From: Pigmentiphaga sp. H8
GTDB lineage: Bacteria; Pseudomonadota; Gammaproteobacteria; Burkholderiales; Burkholderiaceae_B
Assembly: GCF_003854895.1 (NCBI RefSeq)
Contig: NZ_CP033966.1
Coordinates: forward strand, 5,270,001-5,334,000
Length of the DNA stretch: 64,000 nucleotides
Direction: 5' to 3'
The notes under the pieces are model-generated. The model searched no databases, was not told the DNA's origin, and saw only the letters and a program-made list of their open reading frames with translations. The stretch's first letter is position 1. The number at the start of each line of letters is the position of its first letter. Positions 17,831-25,784 of this stretch are shown here, one piece after another. A program made the translations under genes and the position numbers.

Positions 17831-17908
17831 CCCCCTACCCGCTTACGCGGGCCCCCTCAAGGGGGCGATGCGGGTGGACCGGCGGAGCCGGATCCACCGC
17901 ATCCTGGG
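17831..17908 (+). repeat. Dispersed intergenic repeat, copy R2
   Basis: Starts CCCCCTACCCGC, passes through GGGGGCGATGCGGG and ends GGATCCACCGCATCCTGGG. It is the opposite-orientation partner of R1 at 4872-4950, nearly identical over about 48 bp. It lies immediately after the UUCG terminator in a gene-free stretch that runs to 18153. Confidence 0.75.
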
Positions 17909-18009
17909 TCTAGTGCCCGTTTCTTGGGTTGTGGCACCGGTGCTATCGCTGGCTGCCAGCGGTAGCAACAGTGATTCAGTCCAAGATAGTTTCCCTGGAC
18001 CCAGGAAAC

Positions 18010-18153
18010 CGCGGATCTGGCCTTGCCAGTCCGCCGGTTTCGCCCCTCGGGACCCGGCGCCGGGCCGCCCCAAGGCGGGTCCCGGCCCCCTTGGGGGGCT
18101 GCCGCGTAGCGGCTGGGGGCCCACCATTCTGGGCGCCCGAAGCGCGTAGGGGG
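18010..18153 (-). repeat. Dispersed intergenic repeat, copy R3
   Basis: About 144 bp. On the minus strand it directly follows the stop codon of the Bug gene (TGA then CCCCCTACGCGC). It matches copy R4 (23738-23883) almost along its whole length, including CCCGGCGCCGGGCCGCCCC and GGGGGGCTGCCGCGTAGCGG. Its outer ends share motifs with R1 and R2. No coding sequence is visible in it. Confidence 0.8.
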
Positions 18154-19128
18154 TCAGTCCACTCTCCCTATGCGGCGGACAGCGGCTTGGACGCGCTGGG
18201 CGTCGGCTTGCCAATAGCGGGCGAAGTCGGGGGCGTCCATGTAGTCGATGGGACTGCCCAAGGAGGCGAAGGTCTGCTGGAGGGCGGGCTGGGCGGCGAT
18301 CTTCTTCATGGCTGCGCGCAGGCGCGTCGTGACCTCGTCGGGGGCGCCGGCGGGGACGAACAGGGCCGACCACTGTGTGAACTCCACGTCGTAGCCCAGC
18401 GATTTCAAGCTCGGGACATCGGGCAGCGCCGCAAGCGGAGCGCTGCCCCAGTGCGCGAGCGCGCGCATCTTGCCGGATTTCAGGAAGGTGGTCGCGTTGG
18501 CGACGCCGGCCGCCGCGGTCTGGATCTGGCCGCTCATCAGCGATACGAGCGCCGGGCTACCGCCCGAGAACGGCACGTGCGTGATCCGGGCCCCGCTGGC
18601 GGCCTTGAACATTTCCATGGGCAGGTGCATCGCGCCGTAGACGCCGGACGACCCGTAGTTCAGCGCCTGCGGATCGGCCTTGCTGGCGGCCACCAGCTCG
18701 GCCGCCGAACGCCAGGGCGCATCCGCCCGGACCACCAGCAGGTTGGGATCGGCGGTAATGCGGGCGATGGGCGCGAACTGGTCCAGTTGGAATGCCGGCT
18801 TGCGGCCCAGCAGGCGGTCCGCCTCGGGCAAGCCCGAGATTCCCGACAGCGAGAGCAGCAAGGTGTAGCCGTTCGGCTTGGCTCGGGCGACGGCCCCCAT
18901 GCCTATCACCCCACCCGCCCCGCCCTTGTTCTCGACGATGAACGGCTGCTTCAATTCGCGCCCCAGGGCGTCGGCGATCGGCCTCGCGATGTTGTCTGCC
19001 AGACCGCCGGCCGCGTAGGGCACGACGATGGTCACCGGCCCCGTGGGATAGGGCTGCGCGGCCGCGAGCGCCGGCCCTAAGGCGGCGAGGCCCAGCGCGA
19101 TGAAACGGGCTGCCTGGAATGTTGCCAT
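18154..19128 (-). CDS. Bug-family (TctC-like) periplasmic solute-binding protein
   Basis: A tripartite-tricarboxylate-type extracytoplasmic receptor of 324 residues. A signal peptide (AARFIALGLAALGPALAAAQ) is followed by YPTGPVTIVVPYAAGGLADNIARPIA, the Bug ligand-loop signature, and by the LNYGSSGVYGAMHLPMEMF region. Bug proteins bind carboxylates or amides; ligand here is unknown. ATG at 19128 has AAGGAG 8 bp upstream, whereas longer frames have no site. It stands alone: no TctA/TctB membrane genes are next to it, the usual condition for most Bug paralogues in Bordetella. Repeat R3 abuts its stop codon. Confidence 0.9.
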   Translation of the reverse strand: MATFQAARFIALGLAALGPALAAAQPYPTGPVTIVVPYAAGGLADNIARPIADALGRELKQPFIVENKGGAGGVIGMGAVARAKPNGYTLLLSLSGISGLPEADRLLGRKPAFQLDQFAPIARITADPNLLVVRADAPWRSAAELVAASKADPQALNYGSSGVYGAMHLPMEMFKAASGARITHVPFSGGSPALVSLMSGQIQTAAAGVANATTFLKSGKMRALAHWGSAPLAALPDVPSLKSLGYDVEFTQWSALFVPAGAPDEVTTRLRAAMKKIAAQPALQQTFASLGSPIDYMDAPDFARYWQADAQRVQAAVRRIGRVD

Positions 19129-19221
19129 CGGATCTCCTTGGCGATCAGTGTTCGCCATGGTGTGTCGAACGGATGGCCAAGACAATCTGCATTCCGGTCA
19201 CAACTGCGTTGACCGTTTGCC

Positions 19222-19254
19222 AAAAGTGAAACGGCCCGCGGGCAAGGCGGGCCG
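19222..19254 (-). terminator. Terminator of the ctaA-ctaB-sco end of the cox cluster
   Basis: On the minus strand, CGGCCCGC/GCGGGCCG (19247-19254 with 19232-19239) forms an 8-bp stem followed by TTTCACTTTT. It lies 26 bp after the sco stop codon. Confidence 0.65.
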
Positions 19255-19280
19255 AAACGCTAGGGAAACCGCCGCAAGCG

Positions 19281-19880
19281 CTACAACAGCTGACGAATAT
19301 CGCTGGCCAGGGCGTCGACGCCGGCATTGTGGCGGGCGAACAGGCGCAGGTGCCCCTCGGGGTCGTAGATGTAGACGCCGGCCGTGTGGTCCATGGTGTA
19401 GGAACCGGGTTCCTTGCCGGGAACCTTGGCGTAGAACACCTTGAAGGACTTGGCCACGCGGGCGGTGGCATCGGCGTCGCCGCGCAGCCCCAGGAAGCTG
19501 GGATCGAACTGGGTCACGTAGGCGCGCAGGATCTCGGGCGTGTCACGCTCGGGGTCCACGGTCACGAACGCCACCTGGACCTTGTCGCCGTCCTTGCCCA
19601 GGCTGTTCTTGACCTGCACGAACTCGGCCAGCGTGGTCGGGCAGACGTCGGGGCACTGCACGAAGCCGAAGAACACGACCAGGACCTTGCCCTTGAAATC
19701 CTGCAGCGTGCGGGCCTGGCCGTTGGAGTCCGTCAGCGACAGATCGGTGCCCAGGTCCGACCCGCTTACATCCGTGCTGTTGAACGAAGGCTTCTTCTCG
19801 CAAGCCGCTAGCATTGCCGCCGCCACGGCGGCAGCGCCGGCGCGCAGGACAAAACGGCGGGAAACAGCAAACTCGGCCAT
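19281..19880 (-). CDS. SCO1/SenC-family copper chaperone for cytochrome oxidase
   Basis: SCO proteins deliver copper to, or reduce, the CuA site of cytochrome oxidase subunit II. The 199-residue product has the copper-binding Cys76 and Cys80 (CPDVCP) and His165 (MDHTAGVY) on a thioredoxin fold. The N terminus combines SRRFVLR, a twin-arginine-like motif, with the lipobox LAAC (Cys27), suggesting a membrane-anchored lipoprotein, possibly Tat-exported. It is the last gene of the cox assembly series, 7 bp after ctaB. Confidence 0.92.
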   Translation of the reverse strand: MAEFAVSRRFVLRAGAAAVAAAMLAACEKKPSFNSTDVSGSDLGTDLSLTDSNGQARTLQDFKGKVLVVFFGFVQCPDVCPTTLAEFVQVKNSLGKDGDKVQVAFVTVDPERDTPEILRAYVTQFDPSFLGLRGDADATARVAKSFKVFYAKVPGKEPGSYTMDHTAGVYIYDPEGHLRLFARHNAGVDALASDIRQLL

Positions 19881-19887
19881 GACTACC

Positions 19888-20772
19888 TCACATCCAGTGG
19901 TCGACAAGCAGCGCCGCGAACAGCAGCGACAAATACAGGATCGAATAGCGGAACAGGCGCCGCGCCAGCTCGTCGCTGTAGTGGCGGTAGAGCTTCCAGG
20001 CGTAGCCAACGAACACCACGCCCAGGGCCACGGCGCTGGCCAGGTAGACCAGGCCGCTCATGCGGATGACATAGGGCAGCAGCGTGGTGGCGAACAGCGC
20101 CACGGAATACAGCAGGATGTGCAGCCGCGTAAGCTTCTGGCCGTGCGTGACGGGCAGCATGGGCAGGCCGGCGTTCTCGTAATCCTTGGTGCGGTACAGC
20201 GCCAGGGCCCAGAAATGGGGCGGCGTCCAGATGAAGATGATCAGCACCAGCAGCCAGGCCTCGGCCGGGACGCTGTCGGCCACGGCGGCCCAGCCCAGCG
20301 CGGGGGGCATGGCGCCGGACAGGCCGCCGATCACGATGTTCTGGGGCGTACGCGGTTTCAGGATGACGGTATAGATGATGGCGTAGCCGACGAAGGTGGC
20401 GAAGGTCAGCCACATGGTCAGCGGATTGACCAGGGTGTAGAGCACCGTCATGCCCAGGCCGCCGACCACGCCCGACATGGCGATGATCTGCAGCGCGCCG
20501 ATGTCGCCCCGGGCGGTGGGCCGGTGGGCGGTGCGGGCCATGCGCGCATCGACCTGCTCTTCGATCAGGCAGTTGATGGCGAAGGCGGCCGCCGCCAGCA
20601 GCCAGATGCCTATCGTCGCCGCGATCACGGTCTGCCACGGCGGCACCGCGGGGGTCGCGAGGAACATACCGATGACCGCGCAGAAAACGGCAAGCTGGCT
20701 GACGCGAGGCTTGGTCAGCACCCAATATTGCCGAAGACGCAGACTGACGGTAGACACAGTAATGCTTTCCAT
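19888..20772 (-). CDS. ctaB: Protoheme IX farnesyltransferase (heme O synthase)
   Basis: CtaB/CyoE adds a farnesyl group to protoheme to make heme O, the precursor of heme A. The product is 294 residues with about eight to nine membrane segments of the UbiA prenyltransferase family. The first active-site motif is NCLIEEQVDARMARTAHRP, with the usual Asp as Glu in one position, and WTPPHFWALAL is the characteristic second-half motif. It is in the order ctaA-ctaB-sco with 15-bp spacing from ctaA. Confidence 0.96.
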   Translation of the reverse strand: MESITVSTVSLRLRQYWVLTKPRVSQLAVFCAVIGMFLATPAVPPWQTVIAATIGIWLLAAAAFAINCLIEEQVDARMARTAHRPTARGDIGALQIIAMSGVVGGLGMTVLYTLVNPLTMWLTFATFVGYAIIYTVILKPRTPQNIVIGGLSGAMPPALGWAAVADSVPAEAWLLVLIIFIWTPPHFWALALYRTKDYENAGLPMLPVTHGQKLTRLHILLYSVALFATTLLPYVIRMSGLVYLASAVALGVVFVGYAWKLYRHYSDELARRLFRYSILYLSLLFAALLVDHWM

Positions 20773-20787
20773 GAGGATTCCCGAACT

Positions 20788-21837
20788 TCAGTAGGCCCTC
20801 GCGCCGTTATCCGGCGCGTGGCGGGCCCGGCCCAGCCTGACCAGCAGCGTCACGCACAGGATGGTCAGGACGGCGGCCCCGCCGTTATGCAACACGGCGA
20901 TCACTATAGGCCATTGCAGGAAAATGCTGGTCAGCCCGGTCAGCAGTTGCACCACGAGCATGGCCAGCAACGCTCGCGACGGCCCCTGCAGGCCTTCGTA
21001 GCGGCGCAGCCTGAACGCCAATGCGCCCAGGTAGATCAGGACCACGAACGCAAAATTGCGGTGCGTCCAGTGGATGGCGGTGAGCGCGCTTTGCGAGATG
21101 ATCTCGCCCGAGGGCAGCTCGCCCAGCCCGCGCACGATCGAATAGCCGCCATGGAAATCCATGTCCGGCAGCCACTGCCCATGGCAGGTCGGGAAATCCA
21201 TGCAGGCCAGCGCCGCGTAGTTCGTGCTGACCCAGCCCCCCAGCGCCAGCTGCGTATACAGCAGCACCAGGCCGACCGCGACGTACTTCCGCCAACGTCC
21301 GGCTTCCGGCACGATATCCGGCAGCACCGTCTGCCTGGCCGACAGCCAGGTCAGCAGCGCCAGCAGGCTGATCCCGCCCAGCAGGTGGGCGGTGACCACG
21401 GCCGGCATCAGTTGGTGCGTGACGGTCCAGGCGCCGAAGGCCCCCTGCAGGCAGACCGCCGGCAGGATCACCGTGGCCAGCCGGGGCGACTGCGCCAGCG
21501 CCTTGCGGTGGCGCCAGGCCATGAACACGATGCCGATGATCAGGATGCCCAGCAGGGTGCCCGCGTAGCGGTGGATCATCTCTATCCAGGCCTTGGATAG
21601 TGTAACCGGTCCCTCGGGCATGGCCGTCGCGGCGGCGTGGATGTCGTGCCGCGCCCCGATGGGAGACGCATTGCCGTAGCATCCCGGCCAGTCGGGACAA
21701 CCCAGGCCGGAATCGGTCAGCCGCACGAAGGCGCCGAACATGATCAGGTCGAAGGTCAGGAACATGGTGATCGCCACCAGCCTGGCATAGCGGGCGCGGA
21801 TCCGGGAGGTCCCCTGTTCGGGGCGTTGCGTGTCCAT
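20788..21837 (-). CDS. ctaA: Heme A synthase (COX15/CtaA)
   Basis: CtaA oxidises heme O to heme A for the aa3-type oxidase. The 349-residue product has about eight membrane segments, with heme-ligand His residues in EMIHRYAGTLLG, TAHLLGG, IHWTHRN and LHNGG. The paired Cys loop ACMDFPTCHG and the GCPDWPGCYG loop are both present, as in the two-Cys-pair class. It lies between a thioredoxin-like gene and ctaB in one minus-strand unit. Confidence 0.95.
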   Translation of the reverse strand: MDTQRPEQGTSRIRARYARLVAITMFLTFDLIMFGAFVRLTDSGLGCPDWPGCYGNASPIGARHDIHAAATAMPEGPVTLSKAWIEMIHRYAGTLLGILIIGIVFMAWRHRKALAQSPRLATVILPAVCLQGAFGAWTVTHQLMPAVVTAHLLGGISLLALLTWLSARQTVLPDIVPEAGRWRKYVAVGLVLLYTQLALGGWVSTNYAALACMDFPTCHGQWLPDMDFHGGYSIVRGLGELPSGEIISQSALTAIHWTHRNFAFVVLIYLGALAFRLRRYEGLQGPSRALLAMLVVQLLTGLTSIFLQWPIVIAVLHNGGAAVLTILCVTLLVRLGRARHAPDNGARAY

Positions 21838-21846
21838 GGTCCCGCC

Positions 21847-22491
21847 CTAGCCGATGCGCGAAGCGTGCAGCAGCTTGCCGATGTCGTCGCGCAGGCGCAA
21901 GGGATCGGGATTCTCGGGGAAGCGCAGCATCAGGTTGTTGCGGGGGTCGATCAGCCAGATGTGCTGGCCGAGCGCGGCAGGCGTGGCGTCGACACCGGAC
22001 GGCAGCGCGAGGAAGTTCCCCACCTGCTCGCTCCGGGCCCGGACCATGTGGGTGCCTTCATAGGCGCGGATGACCACGGTCGGCACGGGCTCGTCGTCCA
22101 GGATCAGCCAGACGCGCTCGATACGGCCCACGTTCTTGCCCGTGCTGGCATGCGTCTGCCGCATGATGTAGAGCTTCTTGGCGCATTCGTCGCCGCAATC
22201 GCCGCCGTGCGCAGCCACCATGACCCACTTGCCGTTCAGGCTGCGCAAGTCGAACGGGGTGCCATCCAGATTCGTCAGTTGCAACTGCTCGGCCGGCGGA
22301 ACGGCGCGCTGCGGCTCGACCAGGTCGCCGTAGTTGGTGCCGGCGCTGCCCGGGCGCCATTCCAGGAAATAGACCAGCGCGGCCGCCAGCACGGGCGCGG
22401 CGCAGACCGCCAGCACCGCGTACAGGGCGAACAGCGAGCGCCGGGGCCGGGCGGCGGCGCCGCTAGCGTTTCGGGCGGAGGACTCGGACAA
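21847..22491 (-). CDS. Membrane-anchored thioredoxin-fold protein, probable cytochrome oxidase assembly factor
   Basis: A 214-residue protein with one N-terminal membrane segment (FALYAVLAVCAAPVLAAALVYF) and a periplasmic SCO/thioredoxin-like domain containing GDCGDECAKK, a CxxxC motif in the position used by SCO proteins for copper. It is found between surf1 and ctaA in beta-proteobacterial cox clusters and probably helps metallation or thiol reduction; this is inference from context. The start is uncertain: a TTG at 22491 has GGAG 7 bp upstream, giving a 29-bp overlap with surf1; a start farther upstream would overlap more. Confidence 0.75.
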   Translation of the reverse strand: MSESSARNASGAAARPRRSLFALYAVLAVCAAPVLAAALVYFLEWRPGSAGTNYGDLVEPQRAVPPAEQLQLTNLDGTPFDLRSLNGKWVMVAAHGGDCGDECAKKLYIMRQTHASTGKNVGRIERVWLILDDEPVPTVVIRAYEGTHMVRARSEQVGNFLALPSGVDATPAALGQHIWLIDPRNNLMLRFPENPDPLRLRDDIGKLLHASRIG

Positions 22492-23278
22492 GGATGACTC
22501 CAAAGGCGATGGCGGCAATGGCCGCGAACGAAAACCACTGCAACGCATAGCCGCGGTGCGTGTCTATATTGGTGGGCGGACCGGCCCAGTCACGGACCAG
22601 CCCGTCCGGCGCATCGCCGGTCTGTTCCAGCACGGCGGGCAGCAGGGCCACGCCCGCGGCCTTGGCGTAGGTGCCCAGTTCCAGGTTCTGTACCCGGGGG
22701 GGCGCGCCGGGCCAGCCGGGCAGGCTCGATGCCAGCTCGTCGCGCTTGCGTCCGCTCAGGGCGGGCAGTTCGAACAGGCGCGGCACGCGCGGGACGAGTT
22801 CGCCCCGCACGGTAACCGGACCGGTCGGCGTACGTATGGTGACCGGGGCATCCGGCACCGGACGCGGCAGCCAGCCCCGCAGCACGGCCACGGCCTGCCG
22901 GCCTTCGTCGTCGAACGCCAGGGGCGTCACGACCCAGAACCCCGGCCGGCCGTCGGCCATGCGATTGTCCAGCAGCACCGTCCGGTCGGCCAGCCAGTGG
23001 CCGGACGCCTGGGCCGAACGCCAGGGAATCAGGTCCTCGCCCGCGCGGTCCGGCCCCAGCGCCAGCGGCGCCAGGGTGCGGCCCGCCTCGAGGGCGGCCA
23101 GCGTGGCCGCTTTCTCGTCGGCCCGCCCGAGCTGCCAGCGGCCCAGCGCGACCGTCACCACGACCGTGGCTGCCAGCAGCACCAGGGCCAGCGGGACGGA
23201 ACCACCGCCGGCATGCCGGCGGACAGCCGCCGGAACTGGCGCCGGCATGCCGGCAAGATCGGACGCCGGGCGTTTCAT
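22463..23278 (-). CDS. SURF1-family cytochrome oxidase assembly protein
   Basis: SURF1 proteins bind heme A and help insert it into oxidase subunit I. The 271-residue product has the two expected terminal membrane segments (LALVLLAATVVVTVALGRWQ near residues 28-47 and FSFAAIAAIAFGVILVRVL at the end) around a soluble domain with LGRWQLGRADEK and GYALQWFSFA, both SURF1 hallmarks. The start MKRPASD at 23278 is the first ATG that does not overlap the divergent twin-TM gene region. It overlaps the downstream gene. Confidence 0.92.
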   Translation of the reverse strand: MKRPASDLAGMPAPVPAAVRRHAGGGSVPLALVLLAATVVVTVALGRWQLGRADEKAATLAALEAGRTLAPLALGPDRAGEDLIPWRSAQASGHWLADRTVLLDNRMADGRPGFWVVTPLAFDDEGRQAVAVLRGWLPRPVPDAPVTIRTPTGPVTVRGELVPRVPRLFELPALSGRKRDELASSLPGWPGAPPRVQNLELGTYAKAAGVALLPAVLEQTGDAPDGLVRDWAGPPTNIDTHRGYALQWFSFAAIAAIAFGVILVRVLRPKR

Positions 23279-23341
23279 GCGGCGGAAGAAGCGCACGGCA
23301 CCGCGTGGACTGCCATAATCGCGGGCTGGAGGAGAGATTCG

Positions 23342-23542
23342 ATGCGCATCATAGTAGGCATAGCCTTCGTCGGCATTCTGTACAGCTTGGCTTCCGCCCT
23401 GATCTACCTGATGAGGGATACCGGCAATAGCAAGCGCATGGTCTACGCGCTGACGGCCCGGATCGGCCTGTCGGTGCTGTTGTTCCTGTTCGTGCTGTTC
23501 GCCCATTGGATGGGCTGGATCCAGAGCACCGGCCTGCGTTGA
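23342..23542 (+). CDS. Twin transmembrane protein (DUF2909 family)
   Basis: A 66-residue protein with two membrane segments, MRIIVGIAFVGILYSLASALIYL and RIGLSVLLFLFVLFAHWMGW, separated by a basic loop (RDTGNSKRMVYALTAR). Proteins of this size and layout recur in cox clusters of beta- and gamma-proteobacteria. It is on the opposite strand to all other cox genes, divergent from surf1, with a GGAGGAGA ribosome site. Function unknown. Confidence 0.85.
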   Translation: MRIIVGIAFVGILYSLASALIYLMRDTGNSKRMVYALTARIGLSVLLFLFVLFAHWMGWIQSTGLR

Positions 23543-23737
23543 CCGGTCCGCGCCAGGCGGCGCGACATCTGGACGGCCGCGGCGGCCCTGACGGGCAGGC
23601 CCCTGTCCGGCCCACCGGAAGGCCCTAGCCTGCTAGTGTGCCAGCGCCCCACCCACCCCGGAAGCGGCCAACTGTCGCAGGCGGCGCGAGGGCAGATCAA
23701 CGCTCCCTCACACACCCGCCCCCCACTCCAGGGCACT

Positions 23738-23883
23738 GCGGATCCGGCTTTGCCGGTCCGCTGGTGCCGCCCCTACGGGGCCCGGCGCCGGGCCGCCCCA
23801 AGGCGGGTCCCGGCCCCCTCGGGGGGCTGCCGCGTAGCGGCTGGGGGCTCACCATGCTGGGCGCGCGTCAGCGCGTAGGGGGG
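23738..23883 (-). repeat. Dispersed intergenic repeat, copy R4
   Basis: About 146 bp beginning GCGGATCCGGCTTTGCCGGTCCGC and ending GCGCGTAGGGGGG on the plus strand. It is nearly identical to R3. On the minus strand it follows the cox3 stop codon by 7 bp. The preceding stretch 23543-23737 holds no recognised gene or signal. Confidence 0.8.
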
Positions 23884-23890
23884 ATCCCTT

Positions 23891-24766
23891 CTAGAACCAG
23901 TAGACGAAGAGGTACAGGCCCAGCCAGACCACGTCGACGAAGTGCCAGTACCAGGCGGCGCCTTCGAAACCGAAATGGTGGGTAGCCGTGAAATCGCCCC
24001 GGATCAGGCGGCGCAGCATCACCGCCAGCATCAACGCCCCCATGGTGACGTGGAAGCCGTGAAAGCCCGTCAGCATGTAGAAGGTGGAGCCGAAGGCGCC
24101 CGAGGTCAGCTTGAGGTTCAGCTCGGTGTAGGCGTGGAAGTACTCATAGGCCTGGAAGCCCATGAAGGTCGCGCCCAGCAGGATGGTGACGAACAGCCAG
24201 AACGCGGCCTTCGTGCGGTTGCTGGCCAGCAGCGCGTGGTGCGAGATGGTCAGCGTCACGCCCGAGGTCAGCAGCAGGGCCGTATTGATGGTGGGGATCC
24301 AGAAGGGTCCCATCGCGGTGAAGGGCTCGATGGTCCCGGCCGGGCCGGTATTGGGCCAGGCGCCGGCGAAATCGGGCCACAGCACCATGCGGGTGTCCAG
24401 GTCGGACAGCCAGGGCGTCGTGATCGCGCGGGCATAGAACAACGCGCCGAAGAAGGCCGCGAAGAACATGACCTCGGAGAAGATGAACCAGCTCATGCTC
24501 CAGCGGTACGAGACGTCGACGCGCTTGCTGTAGAGCCCGCCGGTGGACTCGGCGATGGCGTCGCCGAACCAGCGGTAGAGCACGAAGAGGAAGCCGAGTA
24601 CGCCGGCCAGCACGAACCATGGGCCGACGCTCACGCTGTTGACCCACAGGGCCATGCCCAGCAGGAAGAACAGCAGTGCCAGGCTGGCCGTGGCGGGATG
24701 CACGGATGGAGCCGGCACGAAATAGTACGGCGCCTCCTTGCCCGAAACCGAGTGACTTGCACTCAT
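23891..24766 (-). CDS. Cytochrome c oxidase subunit III
   Basis: Subunit III (CoxC/CtaE) stabilises the aa3-type oxidase and its proton uptake. The 291-residue product has seven membrane segments with the family motifs WSMSWFIFSEVMFFAAFFGALFY (conserved Glu) and LTGFHGFHV, and ends in WHFVDVVWLGLYLFVYWF. ATG at 24766 has AAGGAGAG 7 bp upstream; a longer in-frame extension lacks one. It lies 73 bp after the DUF2970 gene. Confidence 0.96.
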   Translation of the reverse strand: MSASHSVSGKEAPYYFVPAPSVHPATASLALLFFLLGMALWVNSVSVGPWFVLAGVLGFLFVLYRWFGDAIAESTGGLYSKRVDVSYRWSMSWFIFSEVMFFAAFFGALFYARAITTPWLSDLDTRMVLWPDFAGAWPNTGPAGTIEPFTAMGPFWIPTINTALLLTSGVTLTISHHALLASNRTKAAFWLFVTILLGATFMGFQAYEYFHAYTELNLKLTSGAFGSTFYMLTGFHGFHVTMGALMLAVMLRRLIRGDFTATHHFGFEGAAWYWHFVDVVWLGLYLFVYWF

Positions 24767-24839
24767 CTCAACTCTCCTTCGCGAATTCCACAAAACCGCA
24801 CATGATTCGGAGACGGCCGTCCCGGCCATCCTTGTTGTT

Positions 24840-25055
24840 CTAGCCGACGACCGTCCTGACGATCAACAGCAGCACTACCACAAACACCACCGCCATCACG
24901 ACACCGGCGATGATGACGTAGATCGGATTGAGCTTGGCGGCGTCGTTGCGGTAGTCCGCCCCCCGCCGCAAGCCCGTGAAGGACCACAGCACCGCACCCA
25001 GGGTCTGGAAGAAATTGAGCTTGCGGCCGGCCGCCGATTTCAGATCGTCGCTCAA
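24840..25055 (-). CDS. DUF2970 small membrane protein
   Basis: A 71-residue protein with one C-terminal membrane segment (NPIYVIIAGVVMAVVFVVVLLLIVRTVV) and a basic, amphipathic N-terminal half containing FFQTLGAVLWSFTGLRRG, the DUF2970 core. The TTG at 25055 overlaps the ctaG stop by 4 bp (TTGA) and has GGAGG 8 bp upstream, so TTG is the likely start. DUF2970 genes are typical of beta-proteobacterial cox operons between ctaG and cox3. Function unknown. Confidence 0.85.
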   Translation of the reverse strand: MSDDLKSAAGRKLNFFQTLGAVLWSFTGLRRGADYRNDAAKLNPIYVIIAGVVMAVVFVVVLLLIVRTVVG

Positions 25056-25648
25056 CTCTTGCCTCCGGACTCGGCGGGCCGCGCGTCGGCTGCCGGCGCG
25101 CCCACCTCGAAGAACGTGTACGACAGCGTGATCGTATTCACATCCTTCGGCAGCTTGGGGTCCACCACGAACACCACCGGGAACTGGCGCGTCTCGCGCG
25201 CTTTCAGGTCCTGCTGGGAAAAGCAGAAGCATTCCAGCTTCTTGAAATACTGGCCGGCCAGCATGGGTGCATAGCTGGGGATGGCCTGCCCCGCCATTTC
25301 GCGGTCCTGCTGGTTGGCGATCTCGTAGACGATGGTCGCCAGTTCGCCCGGATTGACGTCCATGGACGACTGCACCGGACGGAACCGCCACGGACCGTGG
25401 ATGTTCGCATCGAACACGATCTTGACGGTACGGCTGGTATCGACCTGCGTATTGCGCGCGAAGGCGGCGGCATCGGCGTCGACCTTGGTCAACACGTTGA
25501 TGCCGGTCACCTCGCAAATGGCGCGGTACATCGGAACCAGTGCATAGCCGAAGCCGAACATCATCGCGATGATGACGGCCAGCTTGCCCAGCATCCGGCT
25601 GTTCTCGGATGCGGGTTTGGCGGGTTGCCTGGAGTCGGGAGGCGTCAT
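25052..25648 (-). CDS. ctaG: Cytochrome c oxidase assembly protein CtaG/Cox11
   Basis: CtaG delivers copper to the CuB centre of subunit I. The 198-residue protein has one N-terminal membrane segment (residues about 21-40, MLGKLAVIIAMMFGFGYALVP) and a periplasmic domain with the copper-binding CFCF motif (Cys140, Cys142) inside KKLECFCFSQQ. It lies 25 bp after a small cox-associated gene and overlaps the next gene. Confidence 0.95.
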   Translation of the reverse strand: MTPPDSRQPAKPASENSRMLGKLAVIIAMMFGFGYALVPMYRAICEVTGINVLTKVDADAAAFARNTQVDTSRTVKIVFDANIHGPWRFRPVQSSMDVNPGELATIVYEIANQQDREMAGQAIPSYAPMLAGQYFKKLECFCFSQQDLKARETRQFPVVFVVDPKLPKDVNTITLSYTFFEVGAPAADARPAESGGKS

Positions 25649-25673
25649 GGGGGCACCTGCGACACGTATCGGG

Positions 25674-25784
25674 TCAGCCGAGGAAGACCTTGCGCAGGAT
25701 CACCGCCAGGAAAAACGCGGCGACCAGAGCTGCGAGTGCAAGGCCCGTGCGCCGGTTGCGGCGGCGCTGCTCGGACGTGACCAT
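25674..25784 (-). CDS. 36-residue cytochrome oxidase-associated small membrane protein
   Basis: A very short gene between coxA and ctaG. ATG at 25784 follows the coxA stop TAG with no gap (TAGATG), and the frame stops at 25674. The product has a strongly basic start (SEQRRRNRRTG) and a single membrane helix (LALAALVAAFFLAVILRKVF), the layout of the small assembly proteins annotated between subunit I and CtaG in related bacteria. Adjacency and composition support it; too short for automated gene calling. Confidence 0.75.
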   Translation of the reverse strand: MVTSEQRRRNRRTGLALAALVAAFFLAVILRKVFLG

